Shown here: positions 34,591 to 42,955 of the stretch, piece by piece
How positions within the stretch are numbered: the first letter of the stretch is position 1
Layout of the letters: the number at the start of each line of letters is the position of its first letter
Source of the DNA: G963674835 sp963674835
Lineage (GTDB): Bacteria; Planctomycetota; Planctomycetia; Pirellulales; Thermoguttaceae
Assembly (NCBI GenBank): GCA_963674835.2
Contig: CAXXKC010000002.1
Coordinates: 1,798,001 to 1,862,000 of the forward strand
Reading direction: 5' to 3'
Length of the DNA: 64,000 nt
The notes under the pieces: generated by a model
Databases searched by the model: none
Told to the model about the DNA's origin: nothing
Seen by the model: only the letters and a program-made list of their open reading frames with translations
Position numbers and translations under genes: made by a program

Positions 34591-35070
34591 ATGAAGACCA
34601 ACGCGGCCCGGGCCCTGGATCGGCTTGGGATTGGCTACGAGATCCGCGAGTATTCGGTCGATCCGGACGACCTGAGCGCCGAGACGGTGGCGGCCAAGGT
34701 TGGATTGCCGCCTGAGCAAACGTTCAAGACGCTGGTGGTCCGCGGCGATCGACGAGGTGTGCTGCTGGCCGTCGTGCCGGGAAACGAGGAACTGGACTTG
34801 AAGGCGTTGGCGCGGCTGTCGGGAGATCGGAAGGTGGAAGTCGTGCCGCTGAAGGAGGTCCAGGCGCTGACCGGGTATATCCGCGGCGGTGTGACGGCGT
34901 TGGCTTGCAAGAAGGACTACCCGGTGTTCGCCGACGAGACAATGGAGATGTTCGAGGTGGTCTCCGTTTCGGCCGGCATTCGCGGGGCGCAGATCTTTCT
35001 GGCGCCGTCGGACTATGCGCGGGCCACAAAGGCGACCGTGGGGAGAATTGGCAGGCCGAAGGCGGAGTGA
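34591..35070 (+). CDS. ybaK: Cys-tRNA(Pro)/Cys-tRNA(Cys) deacylase YbaK
   Basis: The product is 159 residues, the usual length of YbaK/EbsC. It hydrolyses cysteine wrongly loaded on tRNA-Pro. The conserved catalytic lysine lies in EQTFKTLVVRG, followed by the family glycines in YIRGGVTALACKKDYPVFADET and the SAGIRGAQIFLAP segment. ATG 34591 follows GGGGAGACC. It is a monocistronic gene; the 34356-34590 spacer holds no gene. Confidence 0.9.
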   Translation: MKTNAARALDRLGIGYEIREYSVDPDDLSAETVAAKVGLPPEQTFKTLVVRGDRRGVLLAVVPGNEELDLKALARLSGDRKVEVVPLKEVQALTGYIRGGVTALACKKDYPVFADETMEMFEVVSVSAGIRGAQIFLAPSDYARATKATVGRIGRPKAE

Positions 35071-35392
35071 CGCCGCACGAGATCGTGGCGTATGCATTGG
35101 ACGATGAGTACGCCGGGACGGCCATGTATCCTCGTTGAGCGTCAGGGCGTACGGTGGCTGGCCATCGGACTGAGCGGCGGGTAGCCCGCGGAGGGGGAGG
35201 CCGGCGTCGGGCGAGCATTGTCGCTCTTCGTGTGTCCGGATATAACAGACGTGTTCGGATGCTATTGATGCCGTGCAGCCAACGATCGCGATTCATCCCA
35301 GATACCGGCTGAAGCGGCTGGAATATGGGGGCCCCGGGTGTCGCTCGACGCGCATTGGCAATGCGGGGGTCAATACTGGGGGAGGCTCGATC
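35071..35392. other. intergenic region upstream of nikR
   Basis: The right-hand part holds dispersed repeat family B (35271-35375). I see no copy of the palindrome found upstream of the nickel transporter operon. No gene is supported. Confidence 0.4.
35271..35375 (+). repeat. dispersed ~100-bp repeat (family B), copy upstream of nikR
   Basis: This stretch (CCAACGATCGCGATT..., then GAAGCGGCTG, TCGCTCGACGCGCATTGGCAATGC) closely matches 57729-57845 over about 100 bp, roughly 80-85% by eye. The small hairpin GCATT-GGC-AATGC is kept in both. It ends 18 bases before the nikR start codon. Confidence 0.65.
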
Positions 35393-35806
35393 ATGTCGGA
35401 GATTGTGCGTTTTTCGGTGTCGTTGGAAGACGACTTGCTGCAGAAGTTCGACCGCTTCTGCCGCGAGGAGCAGTTTGCGACGCGGAGCGAGGCCGTGCGG
35501 CAATTGATCCGCGACACGTTGACTCGGCGTGCCTGGCAATCGGACAAGCAGGAGGTGGCCGGCACGCTGACGCTGGTCTACGATCATCACCGCCCACAGC
35601 TTCGCGACCAGTTGCTCGAGTTGCAGCATGACCACACTGACTTGGTGGTGTCGACACTGCACGCTCATCTGGAGCACAACCTTTGCCTGGAGGTTATCGT
35701 GCTGCGCGGGCCGGCGGCCGAGTTGCTGTCGATCGCTTCGCGGCTGCGCGGGCTGAAGGGGATCTTCAAGGGCGAGTTGGTGATGGCCAGCGCGCGCGAG
35801 GAGTAG
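35393..35806 (+). CDS. nikR: nickel-responsive transcriptional regulator NikR
   Basis: The product is 137 residues. The N-terminal ribbon-helix-helix reads VRFSVSLEDDLLQKFDRFC then RSEAVRQLIRDTL. The C-terminal ACT-like domain holds the high-affinity nickel site: His79 (in LQHDHTD), His90 and His92 (in TLHAHLEH) and Cys98 (in LCLEV), with the same 11-2-6 spacing as the known E. coli ligands. Ni-bound NikR tetramers should repress nickel uptake. The probable target is the palindrome upstream of the nikKMLQO operon 4 kb away. ATG 35393 follows GGGGGAGG; an earlier in-frame GTG at 35273 would run through the repeat. Confidence 0.93.
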   Translation: MSEIVRFSVSLEDDLLQKFDRFCREEQFATRSEAVRQLIRDTLTRRAWQSDKQEVAGTLTLVYDHHRPQLRDQLLELQHDHTDLVVSTLHAHLEHNLCLEVIVLRGPAAELLSIASRLRGLKGIFKGELVMASAREE

Positions 35807-35923
35807 CGGAGCGCGACGGGCAGAGGTTTCTTGACAAGTCCCGGCCCTGCGATGACAATCGGCGTGGTGCACAGGGGAACGGTTGGCACCGGCCGGTTCG
35901 AACGGTTCAGGAGGCTGGGCGCG

Positions 35924-38170
35924 ATGATGCCGACGAACAAGAGGCGGAGGATTTGCTTCGGGGCATTGCTGATCGCGGTTGCGTGTACGCCGTGGGCCGT
36001 TGCGGGCGAAGGGCTGATGCTCGAAGTGGCCGCGGGTGATTTCGACCGCGAGGCGACGATCGTGTCGGTCGAGTTGCCGCCGCCGCTGGCCGCGTGTTCG
36101 GCGCTGACGCTCACACGGATGGACAACGGTCAGGCCGTTCCAGTGCAAGTGGATCGCCGCGGGGAAAAGAACCTCGCGGTGTGGATTCTCCGCGACAAGC
36201 TGGCCGCGGGCCAAGCTCGGCGATATCGGCTGGCGCCGGCCGGTGAGCAGGCGTCGGATGCTGATGGGGTAACGGTTCAAGACGACGGCAAACGGCTCAT
36301 CGTGCAGGTGGGTGGCAAGCCGGTGTTGGCCTATAACCAGGCCGTGGTGCCGGCCACGGACCCGGCCGTCGCCATTCATGCCCGCAACGGCTATCTCCAT
36401 CCGGTGTACAACCCGGCGGGCCAAGTGGTGACCGACGACTTGGGCACGACTCATGCCTATCACCATGGGATCTGGTTTGCTTGGCGGCACACGACGTTCA
36501 AGGGGCACGCGACCGACGGCTGGTATGAGACAACGAAGACCGGGCGGCTGGAACACACGAAGACCGGCGATTTCGGCGGCGGGCCTGTGTTTGGGCACTT
36601 TGCGGTGAGCATGCATCAGTTGGACCTGACGTCACCGGAGGCGCCGCTACCGATTCTCGATGAAACCTGGCACGTGGTCGTGTATCGGTTGAGCGACTGC
36701 TTCGTGTTCGATCTGAAATCGACGCAGACGTGCGCTACTGACCAGCCCGTAACCATCGACGAGTGCGCGTACGGCGGGATGTCGATTCGCGGGCACCGGG
36801 ACTGGTTGAATGTGGCCAAGTCGCAGTCGGAGTTCTTGACCGATGAGGGCAAGGGCCGTGGCAACGGGAACCACACTCGGCCACGCTGGTGCGACATGCA
36901 TGGGCTGGTCGAGGGGAAGATGACGGGCATTACGGCGTTGGACCATCCAGGCAACTTCCGATTCCCGCAGCCGGTGCGGCTGTGCCCGACGATCCCGTAC
37001 TTCTGTTTTGCACCGGAGGTGTTGGGGCCGTTCACGATCGAGCCAGGTAAGCCGTATGAGTCGCGGTATCGGTTCTGTGTGCACAACGGCGAGGTCGATC
37101 GCAAGTTGGCCGAGCGGCTGTGGCAGGACTATACGCGTCCGCCGGTGGCTGCGTTCGTGCCTGACGCAGCCGACGCAGCGGCGGCGAAGAAGCGGCCGCC
37201 GGCGGCTCCGTTTTGGGTCGTTCGGCCTTGGCAGATCGAGCAGAAGGTGAATGAGTGGGCGAAGAAGTACCCGCAGTTGGTTACTGTGGAAGCCCAGAAG
37301 ACGTTGGGCGGAAACACGGCGTATGCGATCACGGTGACGAATTCGCAGATCGACGACGGGCAGAAGCGAAAGCTGCTGGTAACGCAGCCACACGCGCACG
37401 AACCGGCCGCCATCGCGGGAATGGTCGATTTTCTCTCGCAGGTGCTGGATGGGGTGCATGTGGATGGCCAACCCAGCAAGCTCGATCGCCAGGTGATTCT
37501 GGATCGGATGGTGCTGACGTGCATTCCGTGCGGCAATCCGGACGGTGTGGCACGGGCTCCGGAGGACTGGTGGGACGGCTCGAAGTACTCGAACGCCGAT
37601 TTTCTGAAGGTCTTTTTCGGGCGGGAGGCCGACGGGCGAATGAGCCCGAGGGTGGGACGTTTCAACGCCGGCGAGCGTGCGGCGGAGAGGATCGGAATCA
37701 GCTACGAGCGGATCAACGAGGAGGCGTATGTGGAGCCGAACCGGGACCGCGAGTCGACGTTTTTCAAGCTGATTCTTCGCATGAACAAGAAGTACGCGTA
37801 CGACGCGTATCTGGACTTGCACCAGACGGAGTTTGCTCGGTCGAAGTACAACGCGATGATTATCCTCCCTTGCCTGCAACCGGAGTTGCCGGAGCCGATT
37901 CGTCGGGCGAACCAGCAGATGGGCGAGGCGATTGTGCGGGCGTGGCAGGCTGCTGGAGCGGCGCCCATTCCGAGCGTGAAGCCCCTGGGTTATGGCGAGG
38001 ATCAACTCCGATATTTCCGCGCGTGCTGGGGGGACCTGTACCGAGCGATGCCTGTGCTGAACATCGAGGTCCAGAACAACAATGTCCGCACGCCGCCGCG
38101 CACGCAGATGGAATTGATGGAAGTGGCGATTGATACGACGATCGAGTATTTGTTGGGGGCGGGTCGGTAA
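35924..38170 (+). CDS. secreted fusion: PmoA-like (DUF6807) domain plus M14 zinc carboxypeptidase
   Basis: The product is 748 residues. ATG 35924 follows AGGAGG and starts a signal peptide (residues 1-~26, ending AVAG). Residues ~25-410 form a PmoA-type all-beta domain of DUF6807 with NGYLHPVYNPAGQVVTDD, HHGIWFAWRHTTF and the LDHPGNFRFPQP turn. Residues ~420-748 form an M14 metallopeptidase: zinc ligands H490-x-x-E493 in PHAHEPAAI, H633 in LDLHQTEF, and the catalytic Glu715 in LNIEVQNN. Both halves keep their key residues. The reaction is unknown; joint action on a glycopeptide is possible. The two domains are usually separate proteins, so the fusion is noteworthy. Confidence 0.85.
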   Translation: MMPTNKRRRICFGALLIAVACTPWAVAGEGLMLEVAAGDFDREATIVSVELPPPLAACSALTLTRMDNGQAVPVQVDRRGEKNLAVWILRDKLAAGQARRYRLAPAGEQASDADGVTVQDDGKRLIVQVGGKPVLAYNQAVVPATDPAVAIHARNGYLHPVYNPAGQVVTDDLGTTHAYHHGIWFAWRHTTFKGHATDGWYETTKTGRLEHTKTGDFGGGPVFGHFAVSMHQLDLTSPEAPLPILDETWHVVVYRLSDCFVFDLKSTQTCATDQPVTIDECAYGGMSIRGHRDWLNVAKSQSEFLTDEGKGRGNGNHTRPRWCDMHGLVEGKMTGITALDHPGNFRFPQPVRLCPTIPYFCFAPEVLGPFTIEPGKPYESRYRFCVHNGEVDRKLAERLWQDYTRPPVAAFVPDAADAAAAKKRPPAAPFWVVRPWQIEQKVNEWAKKYPQLVTVEAQKTLGGNTAYAITVTNSQIDDGQKRKLLVTQPHAHEPAAIAGMVDFLSQVLDGVHVDGQPSKLDRQVILDRMVLTCIPCGNPDGVARAPEDWWDGSKYSNADFLKVFFGREADGRMSPRVGRFNAGERAAERIGISYERINEEAYVEPNRDRESTFFKLILRMNKKYAYDAYLDLHQTEFARSKYNAMIILPCLQPELPEPIRRANQQMGEAIVRAWQAAGAAPIPSVKPLGYGEDQLRYFRACWGDLYRAMPVLNIEVQNNNVRTPPRTQMELMEVAIDTTIEYLLGAGR

Positions 38171-38180
38171 GAGATTTGGT

Positions 38181-38209
38181 GGGGCTCGCTGCGCTCGGCC
38201 CACCCTACT
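38181..38209 (+). repeat. short dispersed repeat (family C), copy 1
   Basis: GGGGCTCGCTGCGCTCGGCCCACCCTAC matches 52197-52221 over about 25 bases. It lies between convergent genes. Confidence 0.6.
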
Positions 38210-38233
38210 GTCTGAGCCGCCGGACTGTTATGG

Positions 38234-39569
38234 TCACACGATGTTTGGGGTTGAATCTGGTTCGCGGCCGAAATCGCTCGGTATTTGAGGGAACATGCTT
38301 ATTCTTGGTTTGAGCGGTGGGACGCGGACGACGATGTCGTCCCAGTCTTCTTTGGCCTTGACGTCGTCCTTGCCCTTCGCATCGTCGTCGCGGCCGTTCA
38401 TGCCGACGCTGTAGAGTACGAACCCGTCGGCTTGTCGGTGGTAGTGCAGTTCGCCATTCGTGAAGGCGTCTTTGGGGATGCTCGCGGAGTATTTCGGAGT
38501 GAGTTCTGACAGTCGGCTTGGGTAGGAATCATGGTCAGCACGGTACCCCGCCAAGGCGAAGCCGAGTTTGTCGAGCTCGAGTCGCATCTGCGCATGGTCT
38601 TCGGCAGTGGCGAAGGCGAGAGGTGGCTTGAGGAGCAATCCAATCACGAACTGACCGCCCTGTTCGAAGAGGACATTATTGTCTGCGGCTGATCCCGTGA
38701 AGAGTTCCTTCTTCTTGAGACTCGCCAGCAGAGCACTGAAATCGTTCTCCAGCACGCGCAGTGCCCCTTTCTGTTCGGCACGCGTGGGCTTGCGATACGC
38801 ATCGGCCATTCGATCGAACCAACGGTTGACGACCCCGCGAGCAATGTCTGTGGCGGCAGTCACATCACGGCTATCCTTCAGAAGCGACTGAATGCGTCGT
38901 CTCAGGGCCACGATCCCTTTCGCCTCTTCCGGCAGTGATACGTTGCTGAACAGGTGTGCCGCAGTGTCCAGAAACATGAACCGCTCCGTGGTATCGAGCT
39001 TCAAGGGTATCGACGGGAAGGGAAGCAACCGGTCCGCCGTGCGTTTCTGCCGTCTGCGCGGCTTCGGTGCCGGAAACGGCTGGGCCTTCGTCGGGGTTTG
39101 AGGGGAGCACGGTCAGCACAACCATCGTCACGAGCATGCCTACGGGAATCAGCAGCGCGAGTGCGATCCACAGGCCCAACGGCATGCCTTTGCGACGAGT
39201 TGGAGCATGGGGTTGGAGGGGTGAGGGGGTTGCGTCCCGGGCGGCCGCTTCGTCGAGCGCGCTCCACGTGTCGTCGGCCGTGAGCGGCACCGGGCGCGGG
39301 GCCGCCTGGGTTGCCCGAGTGCAGGCTTCCTCGTAGCAGCGGCGATGATAGTGTTGGCCTTGAGTACCCTGAAGGCCGTCCGCGGCCTCGGTAATCGGCT
39401 GGCGGCAGATGGAACAGATGGGTGAAGGACCCGAGGATGCTGGCTTCGCAGGGGTTCGAGTGGGGAGCCGGCAGATGGTGCCGCATTGGGAACACTGGAC
39501 AGGCCGACCGGCGTACTGGTCCTGGGCACGGAGTTCCGTGCGGCATTTCGGGCACGTGGTCGTCAGCAT
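38234..39569 (-). pseudogene. zinc-ribbon membrane protein with pseudopilin-like C-terminus, frameshifted
   Basis: From ATG 39569 the product opens with a four-cysteine zinc ribbon (CPKC, then CSQCG) and a second CSIC/CYEEAC set that looks like a zinc finger with His. A linker and one membrane helix (GLWIALALLIPVGMLVTMVVL) follow. The frame then runs out of similarity around 39020-39110 and stops at 38871. In the +1 frame from about 39028 the protein continues to 38234 with LDKLGFALAGYRADHDSYPSRL, typical of a pseudopilin/GspG-type C-terminal part. One base gained in the overlap region explains the split. It could also be programmed or a sequence error. Confidence 0.65.
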
Positions 39570-39818
39570 CGCTCGTCCCCCCGGGTTGAAGACGTGCCTT
39601 GTGGCGGTTGAGAAGAGTTGTGAGAAGCTTGTGAGCAGCCGTGGGAGGGCAGACGGCGTTCGGCGCCCACAGAACACTCCCAGAGAGCCATGCGGTCTAG
39701 CTTGTTGGGTCTTCCAGGCTTCGACAAGCGAGAATTTGTCGGCGAGCGGAGCCCCATTCGGAGGGAGAGGGAATGCCGGGTTTCTCGCCCAGCTGCCTCG
39801 ACAGCGGTCGGCCCCGAG

Positions 39819-39843
39819 TAATACAATAGTGTTGTTTGTATTA
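39819..39843. promoter_or_regulatory. candidate NikR operator upstream of the nickel transporter operon
   Basis: A perfect inverted repeat TAATACAA (39819-39826) - 9 bases - TTGTATTA (39836-39843) lies 43 bases before the nikK start. Half-site and symmetry are of the kind bound by NikR in other bacteria, though the exact half-site differs from the E. coli GTATGA. It is the only AT-rich palindrome in this region. Confidence 0.6.
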
Positions 39844-39886
39844 TGAAGGGGCCATCGACTTCGTTGGTTTGGACGGAGGAACCGAG

Positions 39887-40672
39887 GTGAGACGACTACT
39901 GTTGCTCGCGGGATGCGTGGCGGCGCTCAGTGCAGGGTGGGCCGCGGAGGCTTGGGCGCATTTTCTGGTGCTGCAGCCCTCGGCCGACGTGATCGAGTCG
40001 GGCGGGCGGACGGTAGAGCTGGCGATGCTGTTTACGCATCCGATGGAACAGGGGCCGGTGATGGAGATGGCCGAGCCGCGGCAGTTCGGTGTGATGGTTG
40101 ACGGGAAGAAGAAGGATCTGAAGGGACTGCTTCGGCCGGGCAAACTGGAAGGCAAGACGGTCTACAGCGCGAAGGTGCAGTTGGGACATCCGGGCGACCA
40201 CGTGTTCTACGTGGAGCCGGCACCGTATTGGGAAGCGTCGGAAGGGAAGTGGATCGTCCACTATACGAAGGTCGTTGTCGATTTCATGGGCGCAGAGACG
40301 GGCTGGGATCAGATGGTCGGCTTGCCTGTGGAGATCGAGCCGCTGGTGCGTCCGTACGGTTTGTGGACGGGAAACACGTTTCGCGGCATCGTGCGGCGGA
40401 ACGGGAAGCCGGTTCCGTTTGCGACGGTCGAGGTCGAATACAACAACGAGGGGAGCCGCGTCGGCATTCCCAATGATGCGTTGGTGACGCAGGTGGTGAA
40501 GACGGATGCCAACGGTGTTTTCTCGTATACGATGCCGCGGGCCGGCTGGTGGGGATTTGCGGCGTTGGTCGACGGCGATGAGAAGATGCCGGGGCCGGAC
40601 GGGAAGCAGGCAGACGTGGAGTTGGGCGGGCTTCTGTGGGTGAAGACGGTGGATATGAGGGGCCGGGACTAG
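39887..40672 (+). CDS. nikK: DUF4198 nickel-transport accessory protein (NikK-like)
   Basis: The product is 261 residues from GTG 39887, chosen because GGAGGA precedes it; an in-frame TTG at 39836 lies inside the operator. A signal peptide (ending AEAWA) precedes the DUF4198 domain, which starts with HFLVLQPSAD, the conserved His at the mature N-terminus. It has two beta-sandwich parts (VELAMLFTHPMEQGPVM, then PVPFATVEVEYNNEG). Proteins of this family sit in the periplasm next to cobalt/nickel ECF transporters and probably capture or deliver metal. It is the first gene of the nickel operon. Confidence 0.85.
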   Translation: MRRLLLLAGCVAALSAGWAAEAWAHFLVLQPSADVIESGGRTVELAMLFTHPMEQGPVMEMAEPRQFGVMVDGKKKDLKGLLRPGKLEGKTVYSAKVQLGHPGDHVFYVEPAPYWEASEGKWIVHYTKVVVDFMGAETGWDQMVGLPVEIEPLVRPYGLWTGNTFRGIVRRNGKPVPFATVEVEYNNEGSRVGIPNDALVTQVVKTDANGVFSYTMPRAGWWGFAALVDGDEKMPGPDGKQADVELGGLLWVKTVDMRGRD

Positions 40673-40710
40673 AGATTCGGGATTGGGGCTCGGCGGCTGG
40701 GGACTGGGCG

Positions 40711-41364
40711 ATGCATATTAGTGAGGGTTTGCTGGCGGCGTCGACCCAGGGAATGCTGGTGATGGGGATCGGCGCTGCCGTGGCGGCCGGGGGAACGGCC
40801 GTCGGGCTGAAGAAGCTGGACTACGAACAGATGCCGCGAGCCGCCATGCTGAGCGCGGCTTTCTTCGTGGCCTCGCTGATTCATGTGCCTTTGGGGTTCA
40901 CGAGTGTGCACCTGGTGCTCAATGGCCTGGTGGGGCTGGTGCTGGGCTGGGTGGCGTTTCCGGTGTTGTTGGTCGCGCTGCTCTTGCAGGCGGTGTTCTT
41001 CGGATTCGGCGGCCCGATGACGTTGGGAATCAATACGACGGCAATGGCACTGCCGGCGGTGATTTGTTACTGGCTGTTTCGCGGAGCGGTTCGCGGGCAG
41101 AACGACGGGGTCGCCGCTGTGGCAGGCGCGGCCGCCGGTGCGCTGGCGATTCTGCTCAGCGCGGCAATCGTGGGCGTATCGCTCTGGGCGGCAGGGGAGC
41201 AGTTTCGAGCCATCGCGAAGCTTGTGCTGTTGGCTCATCTGCCGGTTGCTGCGATCGAGGGGCTGGTCACGGCGAGCGTCATCGTGTTTGTTCGCAAGGT
41301 TCGGCCTGAGCTGCTCGATGTGCAACTTCTGGCGTCGACGGGTTTGGAGGTCTCTGATGGGTAG
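40711..41364 (+). CDS. nikM: nickel ECF transporter substrate-binding membrane subunit (CbiM/NikM)
   Basis: The product is 217 residues with six or seven membrane helices. It begins MHISEG, the essential N-terminal Met-His that forms the metal site in CbiM/NikM. Other marks are FFVASLIHVPLGFTSVHLVLNGL, with two histidines, and FGGPMTLGINTTAMALPA. ATG 40711 is the exact family start; the frame is open upstream but without similarity. It should bind Ni2+ (or Co2+). The nikL start lies inside its last codons, so the two are coupled. Confidence 0.92.
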   Translation: MHISEGLLAASTQGMLVMGIGAAVAAGGTAVGLKKLDYEQMPRAAMLSAAFFVASLIHVPLGFTSVHLVLNGLVGLVLGWVAFPVLLVALLLQAVFFGFGGPMTLGINTTAMALPAVICYWLFRGAVRGQNDGVAAVAGAAAGALAILLSAAIVGVSLWAAGEQFRAIAKLVLLAHLPVAAIEGLVTASVIVFVRKVRPELLDVQLLASTGLEVSDG

Positions 41365-42082
41365 CAACTTGTCGGGAGGCGGGGTGGCGATTGGATGTGG
41401 GGGAGGTTGGTGGCGGTGTGGGGCGGTGAGTCGGGCGCTACGTGCCCTCACCCGCGGCCTCTCTCCCGGTTGCGGGCGAGTGGTTTGGTTGGTAGTGGCT
41501 GCCGTGGTGGTGCTGGCCGGCGCGCCGGCGCGGGCGCACCAGGTGCGCGTGTTCGCGGTGGTGGAGGGGAATACGATCCAGGGAGAGGTCTATTATCGCG
41601 GCGGGGAATCGGCCCAGGATGCAGAGGTCAAGGCGATCGGCCCGGCAGGCGAGGTGCTCGGCGAAGCGAAGACGGACGAACAGGGCAAGTTCTCGATTGC
41701 GGTGCACCAGCGGTGCGATCATCGGTTGGTGGTCGATGCGGGCGGCGGGCATTCGGCCGAATATACGATCTCAGCCGACGAGCTTCCTACGAGCCTGCCT
41801 TCATCGAAAACGCCGAGCGAAACGCCGGAGGCCCAGCACGGTGAGGCGAAGAAGGCGGAGGTGGTTGCGACGGGCAGCACCGCGACGGCGTCGACCGATG
41901 GCGGCGAAGTGATGGCCCAACTGGAGTCGCTTAACGGCCAGATTGTCCAGTTGCGAAAACAACTGGATGGATACGAACAGAAGACCCGATTTCATGATGT
42001 CCTGGGGGGCATCGGGTACATCGTGGGTTTGATGGGGCTGGGCGGGTATTTTCTGGCGAGGAAGAAGCCGCGTCAGGGTTGA
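41357..42082 (+). CDS. nikL: nickel ECF transporter accessory protein NikL
   Basis: The product is 241 residues from ATG 41357, which has GGAGG upstream and overlaps the nikM stop. Residues ~44-62 are a hydrophobic signal (VVWLVVAAVVVLAGAPARA). The extracytoplasmic domain opens HQVRVFAVVEGNTIQGEVYYRGG and has a CarboxypepD-like beta part; a Gln-rich helix and one C-terminal membrane helix (LGGIGYIVGLMGLGGYFLA) follow. NikL takes the place of NikN in NikKMLQO-type nickel transporters. The N-terminal ~40 residues before the signal are encoded partly by repeat family D (41444-41480), so the native start may have been altered. Confidence 0.82.
   Translation: MGSNLSGGGVAIGCGGGWWRCGAVSRALRALTRGLSPGCGRVVWLVVAAVVVLAGAPARAHQVRVFAVVEGNTIQGEVYYRGGESAQDAEVKAIGPAGEVLGEAKTDEQGKFSIAVHQRCDHRLVVDAGGGHSAEYTISADELPTSLPSSKTPSETPEAQHGEAKKAEVVATGSTATASTDGGEVMAQLESLNGQIVQLRKQLDGYEQKTRFHDVLGGIGYIVGLMGLGGYFLARKKPRQG
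41444..41480 (+). repeat. REP-like repeat (family D), copy inside nikL
   Basis: GCCCTCACCC-CGGCCTCTCTCCCG-TTGCGGGCGAG matches copies at 56210-56257 and 63616-63656. Here it is translated as part of the NikL leader (ALTRGLSPGCG). Confidence 0.65.
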
Positions 42083-42114
42083 TCGGCCGGTTTGGAGCGA
42101 GATTCAGGGGTGGG

Positions 42115-42190
42115 TTCACAGCCGAGGGCGGCTGTGCTACAGGGGTGCGGGGTGAGGTTCACGGCCTGTGGCAGCTGTGCTGTAGGGGTG
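42115..42190 (+). repeat. two tandem copies of a palindromic repeat (family E) before nikQ
   Basis: TTCACAGCCGAGGGCGGCTGTGCTACAGGGGTG (42115-42147) is followed by a diverged copy, TTCACGGCCTGTGGCAGCTGTGCTGTAGGGGTG (42158-42190). Each can form a CACAGCCG/CGGCTGTG hairpin. The second copy ends just before the nikQ start. A third copy lies at 63683-63712. Confidence 0.65.
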
Positions 42191-42199
42191 GAGTGTGGG

Positions 42200-42955
42200 A
42201 TGTTCGATCGGCTTTCCAGCAGCAATCAGCAGACGTGGATGCGGCGCGTGGATCCTCGGTTGAGGATCGTCGTGACGGTGTTGCTGGCTGTGGCGGTCGT
42301 GGCGGCCAAAGGTGTATGGGGGCCGGCGCTGGCCATTGGGGCGGGATTGGTGGCGGCGGCCGCATCGCGGGTGTCGTCGGGCGAACTGTGGCGGCGGCTG
42401 TTGCCGTTGAATGTGGTGATGCTGCTGCTGGCGATGGTGATGCCGTGGTCGGCCAACGGGCCGGCGCTGGTGCGGTTGGGTCCATGGGGCTACTCGCGCG
42501 AGGGTCTTCAGTTGGCGGCGATCATCGCGCTGAAGGGGAACGCCATCGTGCTGGCGGTCGTCGCATTGGTGGGAACCATGGAGATTACGACGCTCGCCCA
42601 TGCGCTGCGACATTTGCACGTTCCGGAAAAAGCCGTGCACCTGCTGCTGCTGACGGTTCGCTATCTTGGCGTGCTTCATCGCCAATATCACAGCCTGCGG
42701 CTGGCCATGAAGGCGAGGGGATTCCGACCGGGGATGAACCGGCACACGTACCGAACGATGGGCTATCTGGTGGGCATGCTGTTGGTCCGCAGTTTGGACC
42801 GGGCCGAGCGGATCGTGGCGGCCATGAAGTGTCGCGGGTTTCGCGGGCATTTCTACTTGCTGGATCATTTCGCGTTTTCGGCGGCGAGGGATCTTCCTTT
42901 TGCGACAGCTTCGCTGGCGGTGCTGGCGTCGGTGGTCTGGGTGGGGTGGCGATGA
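42200..42955 (+). CDS. nikQ: nickel ECF transporter transmembrane subunit (CbiQ/NikQ)
   Basis: The product is 251 residues with about five membrane helices. ATG 42200 is chosen because GGTGGAG precedes it and the family start MFDRL(S) begins there. Two short cytoplasmic motifs that couple to the ATPase are present: the ARG-type signature LAMKARGFRPG and a second AMKCRGFRG. These match the Ala-Arg-Gly pair of T-component proteins. It links NikM to the ATPase NikO. The stop overlaps the nikO start (ATGA). Confidence 0.92.
   Translation: MFDRLSSSNQQTWMRRVDPRLRIVVTVLLAVAVVAAKGVWGPALAIGAGLVAAAASRVSSGELWRRLLPLNVVMLLLAMVMPWSANGPALVRLGPWGYSREGLQLAAIIALKGNAIVLAVVALVGTMEITTLAHALRHLHVPEKAVHLLLLTVRYLGVLHRQYHSLRLAMKARGFRPGMNRHTYRTMGYLVGMLLVRSLDRAERIVAAMKCRGFRGHFYLLDHFAFSAARDLPFATASLAVLASVVWVGWR

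Noticed and set aside
36647..38203. A 518-residue minus-strand frame opposite the PmoA/M14 gene
   Set aside because: Antisense shadow without recognisable domains.
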